From assembly GCF_017433805.1 (NCBI RefSeq), contig NZ_JAFRGN010000040.1, positions 96,039 through 160,038 of the forward strand: a stretch of 64,000 bases of DNA, written 5' to 3'. Made by a program: the position numbers and the translations under genes. The stretch is from Butyrivibrio sp. (GTDB lineage: Bacteria > Bacillota > Clostridia > Lachnospirales > Lachnospiraceae). Shown piece by piece: positions 27,971 through 36,662 of the stretch; the first letter of the stretch is position 1; every line of letters starts with the position of its first letter. A model generated the notes under the pieces. That model searched no databases and was not told the origin of the DNA. It saw only the letters and a list, made by a program, of their open reading frames with translations.

Positions 27971-29251
27971 TTATTTGTCAAGCAGGTCCTTCATAACCTC
28001 TTTAGCCTTGTTAAGCTGAGTATCTGTCTTGTCCTCAGCATAGGCCTCGGCATCATATTCAACCTCTACATCAGGCTCAATACCAACACCGTGGATATTG
28101 ATTCCATTAGGAGTAAAGTAGTTGCTAACTGTAAGCTTAACAGCTGTACCATCTCTCAGATCAAAGATTCTCTGAACAATTCCCTTACCATAAGTTGTCT
28201 TACCAACAAGCTTACCAAGGTTATAATCCTTGATAGCTCCAGCAAGGATCTCACTGGCACTTGCTGAATACTGGTTAACCAGAACAACTACAGGTATATC
28301 GATCTTGTTCTGTCCATCGCAGGTATAGTCTTCTCTGTTGCCGTCTCTATCCTCTGTGTAAACGATAACACCTTCAGGAAGGAGCTGTCTTGCTATATCA
28401 CATACAGTAGAAAGATTGCCACCTGGGTTAGACCTAAGGTCAATGATAAGTCCCTCTATGTTCTGAGCTCTGAGATCAGCCATTCCTTCTACAAACTGTG
28501 AATATGTAACCTCATCAAACTCTGTGATCTTAAGATATCCGATATTATCATCAAACACTTCTGTGCTAACAGTAGGAACCTCAATCTGAGCACGCTCTAC
28601 ATCTACCTCTACATCGTTAGCAACGCCGGTTCTGATAAGTGTCAGATGAACTGTAGTGCCTGCCTCGCCCTTAATAAGGCTTACAACTTCCTCAAGGGAA
28701 AGTCCCTGAGTTGACTCTTTGTTAATCTCATAAATAATATCGTCAACACACAGTTCTGCAGCTTCCGCAGGGCTTCCAGGCATAACACCTGATATTCTTG
28801 CCATATTTATGCTGTTATCAAAGCTGACATACGCGCCAATACCGTAGTAAATACCCTTGGTACTGTTCATCATCTCGTCCAGTTCTTCTTCTGTGTAATA
28901 AACAGAATATGGATCTCCAAGGGAATCCATAAGCCCCTTGTACATTCCATCTGCTTCATCCTGGACATCAATGTCTGTCTTGTAGTAATAAGTATCAATT
29001 ACATCCTCAAGAGCCTGAATCTTACCAAGTGTTTCCTCATTCAGGATCTTGCTCTGAGCACTTATTCCAAGAATCGAAGCCATTCCAGTCTTAAATACAT
29101 ACAACAGAGAAAAAACAGCTATTGCCACAACCAGAACTGACGCCAGAAAACCTATAAGAATTCCGGCAATAAATCTTCTGGTAAGCCTGTCATCTTTTTT
29201 CTCTGCTTCCACTACTACAGTAGTAGCTTCCGGCATATTATTACTATCCAA
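27971..29251 (-). CDS. Carboxy-terminal processing protease (S41, CtpA-like)
   Basis: This 426-residue serine protease has one N-terminal membrane helix (about 27-50), a PDZ domain (GSPAEAAELCVDDIIYEINK) and the S41 catalytic domain. The nucleophile lies in SASASEI near 330 and the base lysine in GKTTYGKG near 355. RSNPGGNL is the oxyanion region. It acts outside the membrane, trimming proteins at their C-termini. The start is a TTG preceded by AGAGGTGG at 6 bases; the first ATG, five codons in, has no ribosome site. It follows the PcsB-like gene, whose product could be a substrate. Confidence 0.93.
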   Translation of the reverse strand: MDSNNMPEATTVVVEAEKKDDRLTRRFIAGILIGFLASVLVVAIAVFSLLYVFKTGMASILGISAQSKILNEETLGKIQALEDVIDTYYYKTDIDVQDEADGMYKGLMDSLGDPYSVYYTEEELDEMMNSTKGIYYGIGAYVSFDNSINMARISGVMPGSPAEAAELCVDDIIYEINKESTQGLSLEEVVSLIKGEAGTTVHLTLIRTGVANDVEVDVERAQIEVPTVSTEVFDDNIGYLKITEFDEVTYSQFVEGMADLRAQNIEGLIIDLRSNPGGNLSTVCDIARQLLPEGVIVYTEDRDGNREDYTCDGQNKIDIPVVVLVNQYSASASEILAGAIKDYNLGKLVGKTTYGKGIVQRIFDLRDGTAVKLTVSNYFTPNGINIHGVGIEPDVEVEYDAEAYAEDKTDTQLNKAKEVMKDLLDK

Positions 29252-29271
29252 ATTAATCCACCTCTAATAAG

Positions 29272-30495
29272 TTATTTGAGATAATTCCATGGGCTTACAT
29301 AAGCTCCATTTAATCTTACACCAAAATGGAGATGATTTCCTGTTGATCTTCCAGTTGAACCTACGGCTGCAATCTTGGTTCCAGCTGAGACATCCTGTCC
29401 CTTTGAAACATAAAGCGCTGAACAGTGCATATAAACAGTATATAGTCCGCCGCCATGATTGATCATTACGTAGTTACCCATTGATCCCTCATAAGCCGCT
29501 GCAACAACTGTTCCAGCATACGCTGCCAGGATTGGCGAACCACCAGGAGCTGCCAGGTCTATACCATTATGCATCTTCTCGATTCCAAGAGTAGGATGCA
29601 CTCGCATTCCGTAGTTATCTGAAATCCTTGTATATTTAGGACAAGGCCATGTAAACATGCCTCCGTCATAGGTATATCTGCTGTAAAGTGCCTCTTTGTC
29701 AGCCGCAACTTCTCTTTCAAGAGCTGCAATCGCTGCATTCTCAGCCTTGATCTCAGCTTCATATTCCTTAATAGCAGCTTCTTTATCTGTAATGCTGGCC
29801 TGAACGCTATTAAGCTCGGCACTCTTCTGATTCAAAAGACTCTCAAGATTAGCCTGTTCGGCCTCTTTAGCTTCCTTGGCTTCATCAAGAGTTGCCTTCT
29901 CCTCTTCCAAAGCCTCCTTGGTAAGAGTTATAAGCCTTGTTGTCGCCTTATACTCCTCAAGCTTGGCCCTGTCATAAGCTGATAAGCTCTCAATATAATC
30001 AGCCTTATTGAGCATTTCAGCAAAAGAACCAGATTCCATCACCAGTTCCAGATATATAGTATTGCCACGCTCATACATGAACTTGATACGCTTTTTCATA
30101 GCCTCGTACTGGTTCTTTTGTACTTCCTCGGCCTCAGCAAGCTCCTGAGTTGTGGTCTCTATCTGTCCCTCTTTTACGGTGATCTGCTCATCGAGGGAAT
30201 CTATATTCTGCTGTACATCAGTAAGTGAAGCATCAATCTTGGTAATATAACTATTAAGGTTGGATTTACTAGTCTCCAGATCCTTCTTAACTTTTTCAAG
30301 GTCCGTCTTGGTCTTCTTTAGGGAATCACGTTCTTTTTTGGCGTTAGATATCTGTTCTTCCTTGGCCTTAATACTCTCCTCCGTTACATCTGCATGAGAG
30401 ATAACAGTGTTATTGCCCCAAAGAGAAACCACCATTACTATACTCAATAATGCGTATAGCATTCTCTTTTTCTTAACTGATAACAATCTGCTCAA
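29272..30495 (-). CDS. EnvC/PcsB-like coiled-coil M23 peptidoglycan hydrolase
   Basis: This 407-residue secreted protein has a signal peptide at about 1-36, a long Lys/Glu-rich coiled coil at about 37-270, and a LytM/M23 domain at about 290-407. The zinc ligands look intact: HNGID near 307 and HLHFG near 387. In Firmicutes and Proteobacteria such proteins are driven by FtsEX during septum splitting. Here it directly follows ftsX (24 bases), which supports the same role. The start is taken as the TTG preceded by AAAGGAAG; the next Met is 11 codons in. Confidence 0.92.
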   Translation of the reverse strand: MSRLLSVKKKRMLYALLSIVMVVSLWGNNTVISHADVTEESIKAKEEQISNAKKERDSLKKTKTDLEKVKKDLETSKSNLNSYITKIDASLTDVQQNIDSLDEQITVKEGQIETTTQELAEAEEVQKNQYEAMKKRIKFMYERGNTIYLELVMESGSFAEMLNKADYIESLSAYDRAKLEEYKATTRLITLTKEALEEEKATLDEAKEAKEAEQANLESLLNQKSAELNSVQASITDKEAAIKEYEAEIKAENAAIAALEREVAADKEALYSRYTYDGGMFTWPCPKYTRISDNYGMRVHPTLGIEKMHNGIDLAAPGGSPILAAYAGTVVAAAYEGSMGNYVMINHGGGLYTVYMHCSALYVSKGQDVSAGTKIAAVGSTGRSTGNHLHFGVRLNGAYVSPWNYLK

Positions 30496-30519
30496 AACGA
30501 ATAAACTTCCTTTTCTGAA

Positions 30520-31416
30520 TCACACATGCAAATGCTTTCTGACTGTTGTAAAACTTCCGAAGAAACCAATACCAATACCAAGAGCCAGAGAAATTGGTAT
30601 CAATTTGTTATAAACAACTTCAACAGGCAAAAAGTTCAGCAGGGAGCTGAGCATAGTAAACTTGGAAGCAACATATTCAATAGCCTTGGTATAAACGAAG
30701 TATACGATAACAAGTGGTATGATTGATCCGAAGATTCCGATCAGAATACCTTCAACCACGAATGGTGCTCTTACAAAAAAGTCTGTTGCACCAATATATT
30801 TCATGATATTGATCTCGTCTTTACGCACAGAAATACCCATAGTAACAGTGTTGCTGATAAGGAATATAGATACCAGCAAAAGAATTACTATAATACCTCC
30901 GGAAACATAAGCAATAAGCTTATTAACTCCGCTAAGAGTTGTTGCTGTAACCTCTGACCTGTTGACTGATCTTACAACGCTAATAGATTCTGCATAGGTA
31001 ACAAGTGCAGGCTGAAGGGATACATCACTTAAATAAATCTGAAGATTGGCAGAATCTGCAAGAGGATTCTCTGTAAATCCATCTGAATAATCGCCAAGAT
31101 ACTGCTCTTTGAAGCCTTCCCATGCCTCCTCAGCAGATACATAAACTATCTCTCTGACCTCTGCTCTGTTCTCAAGGTCACTCTTAACTGCAAGAATCTG
31201 ATCCTCTGTAGTGCCCTCATTAAAGAACACAGTTACAGATACTCCCTCCTCTGCAGTCTTAACTACATGCTGAAAGTTAGTGATGATAGCATAAAACAAT
31301 CCAAACAGGAACAAACACGCACTTATAGTTGCGATAGATGCCAGTGTGTACCATTTATTTCTGCCAAGGTTCTTAAAACCTTGTCCAATCGTGTAAAAGA
31401 AACTATTAATCCTCAT
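30520..31416 (-). CDS. ftsX: Cell-division ABC transporter permease FtsX
   Basis: This 298-residue integral membrane protein has four helices: one near 20-45, a large extracytoplasmic loop of about 120 residues, and three more from about 170. The N-terminus INSFFYTIGQGFKNLGRNKW and the ISVRKDEINIMKYIGATDFFVRAPF segment are typical of FtsX. The outer loop would bind the PcsB-like hydrolase encoded next. The start overlaps the ftsE end by 11 bases. Confidence 0.96.
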   Translation of the reverse strand: MRINSFFYTIGQGFKNLGRNKWYTLASIATISACLFLFGLFYAIITNFQHVVKTAEEGVSVTVFFNEGTTEDQILAVKSDLENRAEVREIVYVSAEEAWEGFKEQYLGDYSDGFTENPLADSANLQIYLSDVSLQPALVTYAESISVVRSVNRSEVTATTLSGVNKLIAYVSGGIIVILLLVSIFLISNTVTMGISVRKDEINIMKYIGATDFFVRAPFVVEGILIGIFGSIIPLVIVYFVYTKAIEYVASKFTMLSSLLNFLPVEVVYNKLIPISLALGIGIGFFGSFTTVRKHLHV

Positions 31417-32146
31417 CGATGTACATACCTTCTTCCTCGTCTTCTATAATGACGCCCTTTTTCATGGTAATAACTCGCTTCTTCATGGCATTAACGATCT
31501 CTCTGTTATGTGTTACCACAATAACAGTTGTACCGTTCTCATTAATCTGCTCCATGAGCTTCATAATCTCCCATGAATTGTTAGGATCAAGGTTTCCTGT
31601 TGGCTCGTCAGCAAGCAAAATAGCAGGTCTGTTGACCAGCGCTCTTGCAAGTGCAACTCTCTGCTGCTCACCACCTGATAACTGATTGATCTTACTCTTA
31701 TACTTACCTGCCAGGTTAACTGTAGCAAGTATTGATGGTACATTTCTCTTGATCTCTCTGGAAGGAGTCTGTACGATTCTCTGCGCGAAAGCAACATTCT
31801 CGTATACGTTCCTGTCCTTGAGAAGTCTGAAATCCTGGAAAACAATTCCAAGGTTTCTTCTAAACTTAGGAATCTTGCTGTGCTTGATTCTCCTGAGGTT
31901 GTATCCCAGAACAGTTATCTCACCATCTGTAGGTACAAGCTCACGCAAAAGAAGCTTGATCAGTGTAGACTTACCTGATCCACTGTCTCCCACAATAAAA
32001 ACAAATTCACCCCTCTTGATATGAAGGGTGACTCCGTTTAATGCAGGCGCACCCGTAGAATAAGATTTAGTCACATTTTCGAGTGTGATAACCTCATCCT
32101 CAGGAATCTGCCTGTTTATTCTCTTTCTTCTATATCCTCTTTCCAT
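31406..32146 (-). CDS. ftsE: Cell-division ATP-binding protein FtsE
   Basis: This 246-residue ABC ATPase partners with FtsX. Walker A GDSGSGKST lies near 53-61, the signature LSGGEQQRVALARAL near 155 and Walker B LLADEPTGNLDP near 180. There is a short basic N-terminal extension (MERGYRRKRINRQ) before the usual ENVTKSY start. GGGGGAGAG upstream of the first ATG supports that longer form. It is the first gene of a four-gene division and wall-hydrolysis operon. Confidence 0.96.
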   Translation of the reverse strand: MERGYRRKRINRQIPEDEVITLENVTKSYSTGAPALNGVTLHIKRGEFVFIVGDSGSGKSTLIKLLLRELVPTDGEITVLGYNLRRIKHSKIPKFRRNLGIVFQDFRLLKDRNVYENVAFAQRIVQTPSREIKRNVPSILATVNLAGKYKSKINQLSGGEQQRVALARALVNRPAILLADEPTGNLDPNNSWEIMKLMEQINENGTTVIVVTHNREIVNAMKKRVITMKKGVIIEDEEEGMYIDED

Positions 32147-32181
32147 AATAACTCTCCCCCGGAAAAGTTTATTTCAATTTA

Positions 32182-33264
32182 TCAAGTAAACCTCTCCATG
32201 TACTTCATGTATCTTACAACCATAAGCGCGATCTTGAAGGTGATCGCATCATCGAACACTCTAAGGTCCAGTCCTGTACTCTTCTGTAACTTATCAAGTC
32301 TGTATACCAGTGTATTTCTGTGTATAAAGAGCTGTCTTGAAGTCTCAGAAACATTAAGGCTGTTCTCAAAGAACTTGTCTATAGTGGTAAGTGTCTCCTG
32401 ATCGAAGTCGTCTGGATTTCTTCCCCCGAATATTTCCTTGATAAACATCTTGCAAAGAGGTATTGGCAACTGGTAGATCAAACGACCAATTCCTAGCTCG
32501 CTGTAGCAGATTACTTTTCTCTCATCAAAGAAGATCTTGCCTACATCAAGAGCCATCTTGGCCTCTTTGTAAGAACGTGATACTTCCTTGATCTCGCCTA
32601 CTACAGTTCCGTAAGCTACTCTTACGCCACTAAGTCCCTCTTTTTCCAATGTCTGAAGCATTTCCTCTGCAACCTTGGAAATCTCGGAAGGTTTGAGCAT
32701 GTCTGTGACATCCTTTACCACAATGACATTATCCTCATCAACCTCTGTTACAAAATCATTGCCATTTCCAAAATGAGTTCTGGTGATTTCCAGCGCGTTG
32801 TTGTCACGGCCATTAACAGACTCGATGATCATTGCCACTCTCTTGGCATCAGTCTGTATATGAAGTTTCTTGGCTCTACTGTAAATATCAACCAAAAGAA
32901 GGTTATCAAGAAGGAGATTCTTGATGAAGTTATCCTTGTCGAATCTCTCCTTGTAAGCCACCAAAAGACTCTGTATCTGGTATGCAATCATCTTGCCCAG
33001 CATATAAGTGTTCTCTCCACTACCAGTACAGATGAGAATGTACTCAAGTTGCTGTTCATCATAAATTTTGAAATATTGATGTCCCTGGATCTCCTGGGAA
33101 TCAGCTGGAGAATCCACGAAATTCCTTGCAGCCACTGAAACATTGCCTATATCAGTAGATGTAGAAGCAACCTCCTTGCCATCAATATCAAGCACACATA
33201 AATCTACGTGTGCGATAGTCTTTAATCCATCAATTGTGTTCTGGAGAATTTGATTAGAAATCAT
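32182..33264 (-). CDS. PucR/CdaR-type (sugar diacid regulator) transcriptional regulator
   Basis: The protein has 360 residues. The N-terminal part (1-120) resembles the sugar-diacid-recognition sensor region (AHVDLCVLDIDGKEVASTS). A GGDEF-like degenerate middle follows. The C-terminal PucR-type helix-turn-helix is LNVSETSRQLFIHRNTLVYRLDKLQKSTG near 310-340. Such regulators usually activate catabolic genes; the ligand is unknown. It lies upstream of ftsE on the same strand, 35 bases apart. The divergent region to the YjfB gene is about 284 bases. Confidence 0.88.
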   Translation of the reverse strand: MISNQILQNTIDGLKTIAHVDLCVLDIDGKEVASTSTDIGNVSVAARNFVDSPADSQEIQGHQYFKIYDEQQLEYILICTGSGENTYMLGKMIAYQIQSLLVAYKERFDKDNFIKNLLLDNLLLVDIYSRAKKLHIQTDAKRVAMIIESVNGRDNNALEITRTHFGNGNDFVTEVDEDNVIVVKDVTDMLKPSEISKVAEEMLQTLEKEGLSGVRVAYGTVVGEIKEVSRSYKEAKMALDVGKIFFDERKVICYSELGIGRLIYQLPIPLCKMFIKEIFGGRNPDDFDQETLTTIDKFFENSLNVSETSRQLFIHRNTLVYRLDKLQKSTGLDLRVFDDAITFKIALMVVRYMKYMERFT

Positions 33265-33443
33265 TTATCACTCTTTCTGCAACCAGATAATACGCTGCGA
33301 TAATAAAAACTAAAGATATTTTAATATAAATGTACAAAAAAATCTACAACTTTATAGGCGTTTTTTGTTCATTTTTTCAATTTCATCGTCAAAACTAACA
33401 AAAACAGACCATGTTTTTTGTGGGGAAGAATGCTGATGCTCAC

Positions 33444-33470
33444 TTAAGCTTTCAGATATATGACCGATAT
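33444..33470 (+). promoter_or_regulatory. SigD (sigma-28) type promoter for the YjfB-like gene
   Basis: TTAA (33444-33447), a 15-base spacer and ACCGATAT (33463-33470) match the flagellar sigma consensus TAAA-N15-GCCGATAA closely. It lies about 80 bases before the start codon of a motility-associated gene. The rest of the 284-base divergent region to the PucR-type gene shows AT-rich sequence only. Confidence 0.8.
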
Positions 33471-33548
33471 AAAAGATAGGATAAAGTGTATATGTGCACA
33501 GGTCCCATCGGGATCTGGAGATACATTGCAACTGCACAGGAGGTGCTT

Positions 33549-33737
33549 ATGGATATACCCGCTTTATCAATGGCATTATCTCAGAACAAAGTTCTGAACG
33601 ATTTCGGCGTAGCGATGTTGTCTAAGAGTCTTGATACTATGGAGAGCGCTGGAGAAGCGCTAGTATCAACAATAGACTCCGCAGCTGAATTGTCTGTGAA
33701 CCCCAATGTCGGCGCAAACTTCGATATCAGAATCTGA
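33549..33737 (+). CDS. YjfB-family putative motility protein
   Basis: This 62-residue soluble protein begins MDIPALSMALSQNKVLNDFGVAML and continues as a helix with a conserved Asp/Ser-rich segment, the pattern of the small YjfB family associated with motility. AGGAGGTG lies 5 bases before the ATG, which settles the start over an earlier in-frame Met 21 codons upstream that would fall in the leader. The SigD-type promoter supports co-expression with late flagellar genes. Function is otherwise unknown. Confidence 0.88.
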   Translation: MDIPALSMALSQNKVLNDFGVAMLSKSLDTMESAGEALVSTIDSAAELSVNPNVGANFDIRI

Positions 33738-33746
33738 GAAGCAAAA

Positions 33747-33777
33747 GATCCCCATAGCCATCGTGGTTATGGGGATC
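33747..33777. terminator. Bidirectional hairpin terminator between YjfB and CPBP genes
   Basis: The near-perfect stem GATCCCCATAGCCA/TGGTTATGGGGATC has a short loop. A T-rich tail (ATTTTTATTT) follows on the plus strand after a few bases, and A-rich sequence precedes it, so it can serve both convergent genes. Confidence 0.85.
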
Positions 33778-33788
33778 TCCATTTTTAT

Positions 33789-34715
33789 TTAGATAATTCC
33801 TGCAGAAAAAAACATGAACGCCACAGCTATGACCATAGCAATGATCAACGGAATAGTAACGAGCTTGTATCCCTGCTTCCTGGTATGCGGAATATTAACA
33901 AGAAATTCTTTTCTTCCTTCCAGATCAGAAATCTTCCTGACTATCAGAACCGCAAGCGTTGTAAACATGACGGCTGCTAGGAAAAGATATGCGTGATAGA
34001 TAATCGCAGTGGCCGTCCCCCCAAGTTCTCCGATGTAATCATTAGCAAGCTCTGTAGCCTCATCAATCGCATCACTATTAGCAAACATCATTATAACTTC
34101 TATGGTATTGAACACAGCGTGAGCTATGAAGGATGCAAGCACTGTTCCTGTGGCCTCATACAAAAGAGCCAGCATAACGCCCATAACTGCTCCATACGCA
34201 AACTGGTTGAAGTTCATATGCATCATGCCGAAAAGAATAGAGGACAATACTATGGATCCCACGATTCTTCCTGTTCTCTGGTAGCTCTGAAGGATAACTC
34301 CCCTGAACACCACCTCTTCTACCAGCGGTCCAAGAATACCGATTGAAAGCAGCATAACCCACATTGGCATAGCCAGTACATCATCACTTATAGCCGTTAC
34401 AGTATTCTCCACGAACAGCATCGAAACCGAATTCACAAAGGCCACAAGTGGGAAAAGAGTGATCACATAAATCACTATAAAAAACACCGACTTGGCTTGC
34501 AATTTGCGAAATGGGATCAGCACAGAAAGCTTTTCTCCGCTGTACAAAACCGCCGCAAGTGCCGGTATCAACACAACAGCCTCACTCAGAACATTATTCA
34601 TCAGAATAGATATTTCTGCACCGCCGTTGAGATACCACAAAGAAAGAACAATAACGAGACCAATCGTCGCAAGAATCATATACAAATATGCTCTGTTTGC
34701 TCTTCTGTAATCCAT
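33789..34715 (-). CDS. CPBP-family intramembrane metalloprotease
   Basis: The 308-residue protein has about eight membrane helices. It carries the Rce1/CPBP motifs: EEVVFRG near 140-146, then FGMMHMN (His) and HAVFNTIE (His) in later helices. Members cleave or bind peptides in the membrane and often act in bacteriocin immunity or processing; the role here is not shown by the neighbours. It sits alone between the YjfB terminator and cvfB (27 bases upstream), the same strand as cvfB. Confidence 0.92.
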   Translation of the reverse strand: MDYRRANRAYLYMILATIGLVIVLSLWYLNGGAEISILMNNVLSEAVVLIPALAAVLYSGEKLSVLIPFRKLQAKSVFFIVIYVITLFPLVAFVNSVSMLFVENTVTAISDDVLAMPMWVMLLSIGILGPLVEEVVFRGVILQSYQRTGRIVGSIVLSSILFGMMHMNFNQFAYGAVMGVMLALLYEATGTVLASFIAHAVFNTIEVIMMFANSDAIDEATELANDYIGELGGTATAIIYHAYLFLAAVMFTTLAVLIVRKISDLEGRKEFLVNIPHTRKQGYKLVTIPLIIAMVIAVAFMFFSAGII

Positions 34716-34742
34716 CCAGCCTTACCTCGAATATTATCTGTA

Positions 34743-35573
34743 TTAAATCTTATCTATACTGTCTTTGCCTATCGTAATGCGGCCCTCCTTGAGAAGACGT
34801 CCAACCGCACGCTTGAACTCATTTTTACTCATCTGAGTCTTCTCTCTGATAAGCTCTGGTGAAGCCTTGTCAGTAAATGGAAGTTTTCCACCACCAGCTT
34901 CGATCATTCCCATGAGCTTCTCTGCATCAGCATCCATCTGAAGGTAAGCCTTCTCACGAATACTGAGGTTAAGCCTTCCATCCTCTTTAACAGAAGTGAT
35001 TCTGGCATTAACGCTGTCACCAATCTTGACATTGCCAAAGAGCTCCTTTTTAGGAATAAGTCCTGAATAAATATCATCTACAGCCACAAAAGCTCCAAAA
35101 TTATCACTGAGCTCATATACAGTTCCAATAACCTTGTCGTCCTTGGAATATGGGCTGTTACACTTCAAATATGGATATACATTCATAGTTACAGCAAGAC
35201 GGCTGCTCTTATCCACATACAGCGCGCACAGAACTTCCTCTCCAGCTCTGACCTTTCTGGTCTGCTCTCTAAATGGGAGAAGGACATCCTTCTCAAGACC
35301 CCAATCCATGAATGCTCCGATCTTACTGGTCTCCTTGACCTTGAGCACTCTCACATCGCCCAGCATAATCTTGGGCTCTTTGGTTGTGGCAATAAGTCTG
35401 TCATCTGAGTCCTTGTAGATAAATACTTCAATCTCTGATCCAATCTCAGTATTCTGTGGACCCTGTTTGATCGGTAAAAGAACTTTCTCTTCTGAGCCTT
35501 CTTCTGCAAGGTAAACACCGAAGTCTACCTTCTTAACTACTGATAATTTCTGTTTCTCTCCAAGCTTAATCAT
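34743..35573 (-). CDS. cvfB: S1 RNA-binding protein of the CvfB family
   Basis: This 276-residue cytoplasmic protein has three S1-like beta barrels (VVKKVDFGVYLAEE, KIGAFMDWGLEKDVLLP, NFGAFVAVDDIYSGLIPKKE) and a C-terminal winged helix (LIREKTQMSKNEFKRAVGRL). This is the YitL/CvfB architecture, linked to RNA binding and virulence control in Staphylococcus. The start is placed at MIKLGEKQKL, with AGGACGG upstream; a Met nine codons earlier has no ribosome site. Confidence 0.92.
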   Translation of the reverse strand: MIKLGEKQKLSVVKKVDFGVYLAEEGSEEKVLLPIKQGPQNTEIGSEIEVFIYKDSDDRLIATTKEPKIMLGDVRVLKVKETSKIGAFMDWGLEKDVLLPFREQTRKVRAGEEVLCALYVDKSSRLAVTMNVYPYLKCNSPYSKDDKVIGTVYELSDNFGAFVAVDDIYSGLIPKKELFGNVKIGDSVNARITSVKEDGRLNLSIREKAYLQMDADAEKLMGMIEAGGGKLPFTDKASPELIREKTQMSKNEFKRAVGRLLKEGRITIGKDSIDKI

Positions 35574-35647
35574 AATGTCTTCCGTCCTTTCTTTGGGCAT
35601 GTATTACACATGCATAAAACATACTACAGATTATTACTATATATAAC

Positions 35648-36373
35648 TCAGTCCACCTTGATCTGAACCACACATACCGGTTCCTTGTCCTTATCGTTAA
35701 GGCTGACTGTATATACCTTATTATCCCCCATATTACTCTTAATCACAACCGGATAAAGAACATCCCCTAAAAGAGCCTGTTTCTTGTATTCTGCCCTAAG
35801 TGACACCACATTTCTATTCTTGTCACTAAGGCTCTCAAGGGCCATTCTGATATACTGGCCATTGTTAACGTGATTATTGGTATCGAGGTGATGCTTTCTT
35901 ACAACAATTTCCTCGCTGCTATAGCTCTCACCTTCAGGAATTGCAATCTTTCTATCCTGATAGTCCATTTCAATCTTATTTTCAACAGGATATGCGGCTA
36001 TTATCTCAGGCGTAACCCTTGTAGGAACACCCTTTTCAAAGTCAAACAATGTCCAAACCGAATTCGCCACAGCAAGCATTTCACCCTCTTTGGTCTTCAT
36101 AAAGAAATTACGAAGTCCCATAGGGCCTTTTAGTGTATAAGGGATGGTTCCGATAGTCACTTCCTCGCAGAGCTTTGGAAGTCTCTTTATCTCTATCTGC
36201 CAGGAATTAAGCACCCAGGCAATTCCTCTTTCCTTAAGATACTCCATTGTGGCTGGACCATCCTGAGTCTGGAAGGTTGAGCAGTCCTGAAAGTAATCAA
36301 TCAGAGATTCTATTGTTAAAACAGCGCTACTATCTACTTCGCTATATCTGATCCTGGAATCAAAAGAATACAT
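35648..36373 (-). CDS. Acyl-ACP thioesterase
   Basis: This 241-residue double-hotdog enzyme releases fatty acids from acyl carrier protein. The first hotdog begins YSFDSRIRYSEVDSS, has WVLNSWQIEIKRLP, and the second has HHLDTNNHVNNGQYIRMA carrying the conserved Asn and His. The start is the ATG with GGAGGGG 4-5 bases upstream; a GTG four codons earlier overlaps that site. It lies 47 bases before cvfB on the same strand. Substrate chain length cannot be read from sequence. Confidence 0.93.
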   Translation of the reverse strand: MYSFDSRIRYSEVDSSAVLTIESLIDYFQDCSTFQTQDGPATMEYLKERGIAWVLNSWQIEIKRLPKLCEEVTIGTIPYTLKGPMGLRNFFMKTKEGEMLAVANSVWTLFDFEKGVPTRVTPEIIAAYPVENKIEMDYQDRKIAIPEGESYSSEEIVVRKHHLDTNNHVNNGQYIRMALESLSDKNRNVVSLRAEYKKQALLGDVLYPVVIKSNMGDNKVYTVSLNDKDKEPVCVVQIKVD

Positions 36374-36398
36374 AGTCCCCTCCACGCTAATTTAGGTA

Positions 36399-36433
36399 TA
36401 AAAAAAACGAGATTGTTTGGAATCAATCTCGTT
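36399..36433 (-). terminator. Rho-independent terminator after tRNA-Gln
   Basis: The perfect AACGAGATTG/CAATCTCGTT stem has an 8-base loop and, on the minus strand, is followed by a run of T's. It lies a few bases past the tRNA 3' end. Confidence 0.92.
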
Positions 36434-36439
36434 TCAAAG

Positions 36440-36512
36440 CTGGGCTAGTAGGATTCGAACCTACGTAATGACGGAGTCAGAGTCCGTTGCCTTACCGCTT
36501 GGCGATAGCCCA
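36440..36512 (-). tRNA. tRNA-Gln (anticodon CTG)
   Basis: The cloverleaf is complete: acceptor TGGGCTA/TAGCCCA, a D arm around AAGCGGTAAGGC, the anticodon stem ACGGA/TCCGT with loop CTCTGAC giving CTG, and a T arm with GGTTCGAATCC. The discriminator is G73, as expected for Gln. No CCA is encoded. It reads CAG codons. It is a single gene, with glnN upstream and its own terminator. Confidence 0.96.
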
Positions 36513-36605
36513 TCGACAAGAAATGATTATACGGAAGTTTATTTAAAAATGCAAGTATTTTTTTAAAAAATTTTTAAATTAATTTTTTTATTTATAATTT
36601 ATATA

Positions 36606-36634
36606 GCGAAACACGCTCCCAGAGCGCATTTCGC
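36606..36634 (-). terminator. Hairpin after glnN
   Basis: GCGAAA/TTTCGC encloses GCTC/GAGC. The minus-strand 3' side continues into an extremely A/T-rich stretch reaching the tRNA. The clean U-run is missing, so its terminator activity is only likely. The 150-base gap holds nothing else. Confidence 0.55.
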
Positions 36635-36662
36635 CATTTTTAACATTTTCAAAAAAGTATGA

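Noticed and set aside
33486-33548. N-terminal extension of the YjfB-like gene by 21 codons
   Set aside because: The extension has no ribosome site, while AGGAGGTG stands right before the shorter start.
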